Positions 56,561 to 64,000 of a DNA stretch of 64,000 nucleotides are shown piece after piece. The stretch's first letter is position 1. Each line of letters starts with the position of its first letter. The notes beneath the pieces are model-generated. The model ran no database searches and was not told where the DNA came from. It saw only the letters and a program-made list of their open reading frames with translations. The translations under genes were made by a program, and so were the position numbers. The stretch comes from Thuidium tamariscinum (Eukaryota > Streptophyta > Bryopsida > Hypnales > Thuidiaceae), in contig OX344751.2 in NCBI GenBank assembly GCA_947034885.2, positions 9,858,001 to 9,922,000 of the forward strand. Reading direction: 5' to 3'.

Positions 56561-56776
56561 CACTAGTAAAAACCTCCGTTTAATATGACAAGACCTAATT
56601 TTTCTTGACGGATTTTGTTAAACATCAAATGTAACAACCTGTGTTTTTATGTTAGTATTGATGTTATGTTGAACATTTTTGTTAATATAAAAACATGAAT
56701 TGTTACACTTGATGTTTAACAATATCCATCAAGAAAAATTAGATCTTGTCACATGAAATAGGGATTTCTACTAGTA
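56561..56776. mobile_element. Foldback MITE, ~216 bp
   Basis: The two halves are inverted copies. CTAGTAAAAACCTCCGTTTA pairs with CTAGTAGAAATCCCTATTTC, and AAGAYCTAATTTTTCTTGA, TTGTTAAACATCA and AACATCAATACTAACA-like blocks pair further in. The whole element can form one long hairpin. The left tip CACTAGTAAAAACC resembles short CACTA-type ends of plant MITEs; the right tip is eroded (CTAGTA). Confidence 0.75.
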
Positions 56777-57369
56777 CTTGAAAATGCAATGTATACAAAT
56801 ATGTCCATGCATTACCAAACAAAGCACAAAAGCACTTACATTGTTTTCCAAAGTAAAGATTATAGTTTGATAAACTCTAGAAGCAAAGGTTCAAAATGGA
56901 CCAACAAAATTAGCCTTGTTGCATTAAAGAAGAAGACCATTTTTTTCATGCACCACTTTGTCATCTATAGAGCCTTCAATAATTAACTACATCAATTGTA
57001 CAATACTTTATAATTGCAATACTATAAATACTTCACTACACTAGACATTAAATCAATGGCTTAAAGTACTTCTTACAGAGTTACACTTTGCAATACCAAT
57101 ATTGTACTTTCAAAAGTTCAACTTTTTTTCTTTTTGGAAATCCTATTGTAAATCTAAAAATAACCTGAAAATCATTATTATCCCCTACGACTTAATTATT
57201 TATAAAGATCTTCTATTCATTATGATGATGCTGATTGATTTCAAATCCATGTCTAAAATTAATCTCCACCCTAATTAAAAATAAGCCTTCATTTGAATGC
57301 ATGTCTCTACCTAAATAAATTAGAGTGCAGCCAAAGGTATGTATAAAGATATAGAGAATGATTTTAAAA
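56777..57369. other. AT-rich intergenic DNA
   Basis: About 590 bp. Nothing was recognised. Confidence 0.35.
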
Positions 57370-57886
57370 ACTAAACTATTATTTAAAAATTTAGTTATAG
57401 AATTGAAAAATTCGAATCCCAATAGGTATAATGCATGCTGTAATAAACAATCTACATTCACTAATCTTATTTTTTTCAAAACTATTGAAAATTGTCTTAG
57501 TAAAGGACTTCAAAGTTTATTTCAAATAGAGATATTCCATAATTGTCCACATGCAAAAATTCCTCATAACTTTCATCTCATTAATCAAAATGGAATGATT
57601 TAAAGCTTTTCATATATGATAAATATAGATAATAAATTTCAAAAATAATTATTTTTGGAAAATGTGACCTCTTGAGGTACTTGGATTTATAAAAAATATT
57701 ACATATCATACAATAAATTCTTAACAATGTAGTCAAAAGTTATGAAATTGTTGGGTCTTAAAAGCTACTTCTCAACTACATGTTGTGTGAAAATTTCAAA
57801 GGAAAAAAAATGAAAATTTTGTTTGTAGTGAGTTGTCTATAATTGCTATCCTACTAACAAACGTAGTTTGGACTTTTAGAAGTTAA
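57370..57886 (+). repeat. Family B repeat, 5'-truncated
   Basis: This matches the second half of 46560-47470 and the reverse complement of 17320-17560 (TAATAAACAATCTACATTCA, TGGAATGATTTAAAGCTTTT, GTGTGAAAATTTCAAAGG). It ends GGACTTTTAGAAGTTAA. Confidence 0.65.
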
Positions 57887-58050
57887 CCCTAGAAAGTCAG
57901 GTTGGTCATTGTAGAAATCATCCTTGCACTGTGTGAATTATTTTCTTTAAATAAAACAAGAGCATTCATTGGAAGTCAAACTATTATACAAAACCTCCCC
58001 TTTTCATGCAAAATTCCAAAGATGATAATATACATTTTTTAATTTTTTTT
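57883..58050 (+). repeat. Family E repeat, partial
   Basis: It starts TTAACCCTAGAAAGTCAGG, sharing its TTAA with the end of the preceding family B copy. It retains GGTTGGTCATTGTAGAAATC, ATTGGAAGTCAAACTATTAT and CCAAAGATGATAATATAC of the family. The 3' end is lost. Confidence 0.6.
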
Positions 58051-58550
58051 GTCTTATTTTAAAACGACTTCATTTGTCACCCATTAGAACTAGTGTCTCC
58101 ATTAACATTATTTGGTTAAAAAATCATTGAATATTGTGTGAGTGTCAGAAATTTACAATTTGTTTTTTTTATTTACTCAAAGAAACTTACACTCGCCACC
58201 CAAAAAACCATTGTTTGGACCACCCACCTAACTTAGTAGGTTCTGAAAAAGTGACTTTTAAAAAAAATTCGACTACCACCATCATGCAGTATCATTCAGG
58301 CAGCCACATGGAAAAATTGTGCAATATAAGCTTTAGTGGTCCCAACTACCCCCCAATTTATTATTATTGTTTAATTATTAGTATTAATTTATCATTTATT
58401 ATTATTTTTCAGTCCCAAATTTTACCCCCGCCAGTTGGATACGTTTGAAGAATTACTTTAATATGAGTATTATTAGCCTATCTCCATCCATGTTTACTTT
58501 AATATGAGTATTATTAGCCTATGTTTATCCATTGGCTTTAATTGCCAATT
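58051..58550. other. AT-rich spacer with a small tandem repeat
   Basis: 28 identical bases starting TTACTTTAATATGAGTATTA occur at 58453-58480 and 58494-58521 (41-bp period). The rest is unassigned. The 104-aa frame 58134-58448 has no domain. Confidence 0.45.
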
Positions 58551-60801
58551 TAAGACCTCCACGTCATCAAGCGTATCCTACGGCCGTCGGATGACGTGTC
58601 GAGTTCCGTAGTACATTCGTCCAGAAGTCGGCGACCTTTGGACGGGGAAGGGCTTCCGGCCCCAACAGGGTTCTTCTTCTGAGGAGACGAAGGAGTAGCC
58701 TGGAGGAGAATTTGTAGGTGTATTCCGCACTGTTCTCGATGGATTATGTTACACGTTTTTGATGCGGATCACGATAACTTCTTGTCGTTCGGTGCACGAA
58801 AGTGACGGAAAAGGTCGATTGGAAGCTTGATCACGCACGCGTTGAAGAGAGGTTGATCTGAGAATTTCGTGAAATTCAGAAATTTCAGTTGGAGGATCGG
58901 ATTCGAAGCAAACAATCAACGGAAGCGAGTTCGGAATTAAGCTTAGTTGGTGATTCCCGAACCTTTAGAGATTCCATTCCAGAACAGTTATTTTTCCTTT
59001 TTTTTTCCCTGTGTACGTTGAAGTTGCGCTGACATCTGATGTATTCGTTTCTCTTTTCAGTGTGATTATTCACACTTATGAAAGCAGAATTCCAACCTTT
59101 TTTTTTAAAAACAAGAAAAAACAAGAATTTCGTAGCAAAATAGTCAAAGGCACGATACATCTCTTTTTTCCGTTTTGTCATCATCAAGACTGTTGAGGCT
59201 ACGGTTCCAGAGGTGTATCAGAGATAGGCGCAAAAAGTGGATACGTATTACCAGGAGATTTCGGTGGAGGAGTCAAGATAGGTTTACTATTTAGTTTTCT
59301 AGTGAATTACCCTGGGGACGGAGTCCGTCGCATCCCGTTTTCTTGAATTGGCTTCATGTTTCTTAGAAGTCTTGGAGTGCGAGGGAGGGCTTTCCTTTCA
59401 ATTTGATCCCTGCTGATCAGAAGCTCAATTCCGCACAAAGTCTCGGAGTCGATTTCGAATTGGTGATTTGTGCAGGTAATCACGAGTCTGAATGAATTCT
59501 GCAATGATTCGTTTGGCGAAGTATGATTTTCGAACGCTGGCGAGGGTTTGTTTATTTATACGTCAATCCGACGACATGGGTTCCTTGCACGATCTTCTTT
59601 TCGCACTGTAATGTCAGTGATCGGCAGGTTTCCTAGCGTGTCTGTGTTCCGTGTTTTTGTCGTGAGTTAATCACTCCTGCAATTTTTGAACGAAGAGTTC
59701 CTGTACATTGCCCTCACAGAAATTTCTGCGGCTACTCTGTCACCCACCTTGAATCACGCCCGCAAAAATTTCTGTGAGGGCACTGTATTCTCCTTGTATG
59801 CATTCAAGTGTGGTGAACAGAGTGGTCTGATAGCTACTCTACTGATTAGCAATTACCTCAAGATTTTTCTGATTACGTTGTGGAAGCTTGAGATTCACGC
59901 TAACTGCACAACTTCGGATGCTCCTTAAATTGAGATTGCTCTTCACAGTGGCTTGTTTCTTTGGAGCTCTCCTTTCTTAGGTTCAGATTTTTTGTTAGTC
60001 TGAAATTTCTCCAAAACACTCATAGGTAGTTGGTCGTTTGGATGAAAACTTGGAACTTTATTCCGTTGCGTCGGGTGATTGAATCATGAGTGATGCAAAT
60101 GCCGAGAATAATTTCTGCGAAACGATCGTACTTTATCATTATGGAAATTGCGGTTGTCTGAGCATCAAGCTGGCAATTGCATCAGGTTTTCGTCATAGCT
60201 GCGTCATATCTGGTCAGGCCGTACCCTGCCCTTGATCACATGGTCTTCAGACGGTGCAGATCCGAGTACTCTGGAGCTCAGTGTTCTGACTCTAATCTTG
60301 CAATAAATACTCTATGCTCTTACTTGTTTAATGATCTACTAGTGATTAATTGCCAAATCTGGTATTTGTTAGATGAGTCCTTTGTTTCTCGAATTTTCGT
60401 TGTGCAGATTTTTCTCAGCTGATAAATTGTTATGCAATTTCGCTCTACTCAGTTTTAGAAAATCTCTGTTTGACTTTATAGCGAAGATATAGAGTTGAGT
60501 AGTCATGGCTGCAAATTCTATAAAACAGAGTATGATTCTTCATTCAGGATTCCATCATTTTTTGGTTCTCATTTCCTCTCTTTTGATTCGCACTGGAGTA
60601 TGTATTGCTGTAGATAGGCTCCAACGGGATCTATTTAATTGAAATCTTGGAGTCGGAACGTCGGAACCTGTTAAAACTGCTTCATTGTGAGAACTCAATC
60701 ATTGTCGATGTTTGGGTTTGTAGTGCAGTGTTGAGGTGCTGTACATTAGACTTATGGATGATGTGAATGCTTCACAGGAAGACGAAGATTGACCTGGGGA
60801 G
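58551..60801 (+). promoter_or_regulatory. ACX2 promoter and long 5' leader
   Basis: Composition becomes gene-like at ~58550. ACGT-core motifs CACGTCA (58560-58566) and TGACGTGTC (58592-58600) are candidate bZIP sites. Between here and the start codon at 60802 there is no conserved protein. Several GT and polypyrimidine-AG pairs suggest a spliced 5' UTR, for example an acceptor TTCACAG shortly before the start. A hairpin lies at 59704-59787. Frames such as 59686-59928 and 60177-60422 lack domains. Confidence 0.4.
59704..59787 (+). other. 84-nt hairpin, 28-bp arms
   Basis: The arms 59704-59731 and 59760-59787 pair at 26 of 28 positions (core GCCCTCACAGAAATTT) around a 28-base loop. The size and near-perfect stem resemble a small MITE or a miRNA precursor. 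It lies about 1 kb upstream of the ACX2 start, probably inside the transcribed leader. Confidence 0.8.
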
Positions 60802-63800
60802 ATGGCAGACCGGTTTGAGAGGCAGATGGGTGATATGGGTGGGCTGCTTGTTAGTGAAGTGGCCCAAAGACGTCTGGACAGGATAGCGTCACATTTGTGC
60901 GACTCAAGTCTTGTGCAGGAGGAACAGCTCAGTAGGGAATTATGTGCGAAACTCATCAAGCGGCCCGTGAATCCGTCAGTCCTTGCTAATCTTATGGCAG
61001 GTATGTTATCGTTTAGTCTTATTAATATGTCTGTTTTAATCATCCGCAGTGCTGATCTTTTTACAGCAAAAGATTCAGTGGCGTTATTGGTCTCTCCCCG
61101 TGTTTATCTTTATCGGGCATTTTAATTCCGACTCCAATCATATCAATGCTTTTTGAGATGCAGTTTCAAATATCTTTGTTCAAGTAGTGAGTTTGGAATT
61201 TGGGCTGAAATTGAAGGGTTCACTTGAGTAATGACTGTACGAATGTAGAATCCTGAGATTCGTATGATGTTGTCCAGGTGGCTATCCAGCTGACAGGGAG
61301 AAGATCTTCAATTTCTTTATCAGCCGACCGGATTTAGAGACTCCTGTAGAGATTGCGAAGGCAGAGCATCGAGAGATTGTGTACAAGCAGCTGAATGCTC
61401 TCGTCAATGAAGCAGGGGTAAATCCGATGAAGTATCTGATTGAGGATCCTACGCGCTATTTTACAGTTGGGGAGGCGGCTGGTTTTATTGATGTATCTCT
61501 TGCAATTAAGATGGGAGTACAGTTCAGGTAAAAAACTAAATATCCGAGTCCTGTACGAGCACTCTGTATTCCTCCTTCCCCTTTTTTCCTTTCCTATGCA
61601 AAGTGTGAATACTATCAATTTCTATTTCATTGCTTTATTTACTAAAATTTTAGACGTGGTCGGTTGTATTGCAGTTTGTGGGGAGGCTCCGTCGTGAATC
61701 TGGGGACTCAGAAGCATCGAGACAAATATTTGGATGGTATTTCCAACTTGACATATCCTGGATGTTTTGCCATGACCGAACTCCATCATGGTATGTGTGC
61801 GCTCAGTACTTCTCATACTGGAATGTTAGGGTTTGTGAATTACTTTGTCTGAGACTATTGTCACTGTTTTCTTCCTGGATTTGCCTTCTTTGATTCAAGT
61901 CAATGGGCTGACTACCACGTCAAGGATACTTTAGTAAAGAGTAATACCACTTCCAAATGCTCTGTTTTTTGGTGTCGCCTGAGGACCATTGTTGCTCCAT
62001 AGCATGGCTGGATGGCTAAGGTTTCAGCTCTTGATAGAGTCTCGTCTGCTTATCTAAAAATGGAAACATCGATTATCTGTAGGGAACTAGGGATTCGTTT
62101 GGAAAATCATTTATTGCGGAGACTAAATTCCATCAAGTACTGCAAAGTTTACCTCGGTTAGGAATATCAAGTATCTTTTCTTATATATATATCTGTTTTT
62201 CTTTTATGGTTTTTCAGGTTCTAACGTTCAAGGTATTCAGACAACTGCAACATTTGACCGCATGACTGATGAGTTTATCATCAACACTCCAAACGAGGGA
62301 GCACTGAAATGGTGGATAGGTAATGCTGCCGTGCACGGGAAGTTCGCGTCAGTGTTTGCGAGACTTCTGCTTCCTTCGCCCGATTCTCACCTGGACACAG
62401 ACATGGGCGTTCATGCATTCATTGTTCCCATTAGGAGTATGGAAGATCACTCTGTACTGCCTGGAATCGAGATACATGACTGCGGGTTCAAAATCGGGTT
62501 GAATGGGGTTGATAACGGAGCCCTAAGATTCGACAATGTTCGTATTCCTAGAGACAACCTTTTGAATCGCTTTGGAGATGTATCTAGGGATGGAAAGTAC
62601 ACTAGCATACTCCCAACAATCAACAAACGTTTCGCTGCAACACTGGGAGAGCTTGTTGGGGGGAGAGTGGGTTTGGCGCATGGTTCTGTTGGAGTGCTGA
62701 AAGCTGCATCTACGATTGCTATCAGGTCTTCCTTCTTCTTGAATTTTTGTATAAGACTTGAAATGTCTCGTTCCATAATTGTTTTGGAAAACACGTCAAT
62801 CTGACATCTTGGTTTTGCAAGATGTTGGACAACTGATACGTTGCCTTCTGATCATTTCTATTCTGTTGTTGCTGTCGATGGATCTAGGAAAAGAGCAAGC
62901 ATTTTTTTTTGTATATTTTTTGAAGGATTATCGGCAATTTGGTGAAGGTCTGATAGTGAGCTATAATGAGGCTGCATAACAACTTAAGGGCTTTACTTTA
63001 CGTTTCTTCTGGTGCAGGTATTCTTTGATACGACAACAGTTTGGACCACCGAACAAAGCAGAAATCAGTATTCTGGACTATCAATCACAACAGCAAAAGC
63101 TCATGCCCATGCTTTCTTCAGTATATGCCTTCCATTTTGCCGCCGAGTATCTAGTAAGTTGTTTCTCTTTGTCTGAGTCGCTATCCTTTTTCTCAGACTT
63201 GCGGAATTGAATGTTTAGGCACACGTGAAAGGCGCTGTTGCAATGACGGAACACTGATTCTTTCAGTAATTGAGTGAAACTCACTCGGATTGCGAGGAGG
63301 AGTCTCATAGTTAGTTGAATTATATATCGTTCTAGCTCACTGAAAATGTTAAACTGTCTAGTAAATCGTCTTCTGGGTTCTCTTATTAGGAGACACCGCT
63401 CAGAGTTCGCTCTTCTTTGCTGTTAATTAGATCCTTTTTTCCGCATATTTGTTCATTTCCGAGGAATAACATGTAATTCCAACGTCTCATTTAGGTGGAT
63501 CGATATGTTGAGATGAAGAAAACACATGATGATGAGGTAGTTGCTGATGTCCATGCCTTATCCGCGGGGCTTAAAGCTTACATTACATCCTACACCGCAA
63601 AGGCATTAAATACCTGTCGAGAGTCCTGTGGTGGACATGGTTATGCAGCAGTAAATCGCTTTGGCGCGCTTAGGAACGATCACGATATTTTTCAGACATT
63701 CGAAGGGGATAATACAGTTCTTCTACAACAGGTATGCTCCAGTTGAAAGGCAGTATTACTGCGTAACAAAAATTATACTTAGTCTTCATCTATTTTGACC

Positions 63801-64000
63801 AATATCTTTTTTCTTACCTAAGTATAGTCATTTTTCAATGATTTTCTTGCCTTCAAGGATTGGATTAACTGTGGATTACCAATTATGCGCAGGTAGCTGG
63901 AGATCTACTAAAACAATACAAGAGGAAATTCGAGAGTGGGGCATTGAGTGTAACCTGGACATACTTGAGGGATTCCATGAGTACATACTTATCCCAAACA
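60802..64000 (+). CDS. ACX2: Acyl-CoA oxidase, ACX2-type (long-chain), partial at right edge
   Basis: Seven exons are visible: 60802-61000, 61278-61527, 61675-61790, 62218-62725, 63018-63153, 63495-63731 and 63893 to the edge. They join in frame to 518 residues of an expected ~690. A PTS2 signal RLDRIASHL (residues 24-32, R-L-x5-H-L) followed by Cys33 marks peroxisomal import. Landmarks: [20 protein letters not shown]; the flavin/substrate region [20 protein letters not shown] (180-199); [51 protein letters not shown]; and FEGDN with the catalytic Glu at ~473. These match Arabidopsis ACX2 (long-chain) more closely than ACX1, as I recall those proteins. The enzyme catalyses the first, H2O2-producing step of peroxisomal beta-oxidation. 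A possible 12-codon upstream ORF (60754-60792) precedes the start. Confidence 0.95.

Noticed and set aside
1-64000. LTR retrotransposons, rRNA, tRNA and CRISPR arrays
   Set aside because: No paired long direct repeats with primer-binding sites, no gag-pol frames, and no recognisable rRNA, tRNA or spaced repeat arrays were seen by reading; a dedicated tRNA scan was not possible.

Overview
The window is nuclear DNA of a green plant. Evidence: a spliced plastid ribosomal protein with a transit peptide, a peroxisomal acyl-CoA oxidase with a PTS2 signal, a plant-type complex I subunit, CACTA-class transposon ends and plant telobox motifs. The species cannot be named from the sequence. Short introns, small gene islands and long AT-rich repeat tracts would fit a bryophyte or other seedless plant, but that is a guess.

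Five protein-coding genes are supported. (1) A two-BRCT-domain protein on the plus strand (CDS 26689-30913, ten exons, 569 aa), whose second intron is a textbook U12-type AT-AC intron. (2) Plastid ribosomal protein PSRP3/Ycf65 (plus, 33950-36169, two exons, 177 aa). (3) A single-exon Aha1_N-domain protein, a predicted Hsp90 co-chaperone (plus, 38209-38856, 215 aa). (4) The mitochondrial complex I subunit NDUFA13/GRIM-19 (minus, 51241-49256, three exons, 142 aa). (5) A long-chain acyl-CoA oxidase of ACX2 type (plus, from 60802, seven exons visible, running off the right edge). They are unrelated housekeeping functions (DNA repair or cell cycle, plastid translation, protein folding, respiration, peroxisomal beta-oxidation) and do not form a cluster.

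The rest is AT-rich DNA filled with non-autonomous transposons and their debris. The dominant group has ends that read TTAACCCCTAAA inward and occurs as several length classes, called here A (~740 bp), B (~900 bp), B2 (~930 bp) and E (~230 bp). There are about a dozen full or broken copies, several nested. A second group (C, ~275-415 bp) has AGGTAGGNACACCC ends flanked by TA. A third (G, ~740 bp) occurs twice. Single elements are a 2.1-kb CACTA element with a TTT target duplication (3987-6083), a 3.5-kb element with ~788-bp nearly identical inverted repeats and a TAA duplication (40559-44039), a 3.2-kb element with GGGGAGGACACTTC ends and an imperfect 8-bp duplication that carries two further repeats (15989-19147), and several small foldback elements. 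No transposase, LTR retrotransposon, rRNA or tRNA gene was recognised.

Layout: 1-26 kb is repeat-dominated with no gene recognised; 26-40 kb holds the BRCT, PSRP3 and Aha1 genes; 40-48 kb is repeats; 48-51.7 kb is the GRIM-19 locus; 51.7-58.5 kb is repeats; 58.5-64 kb is the ACX2 locus.
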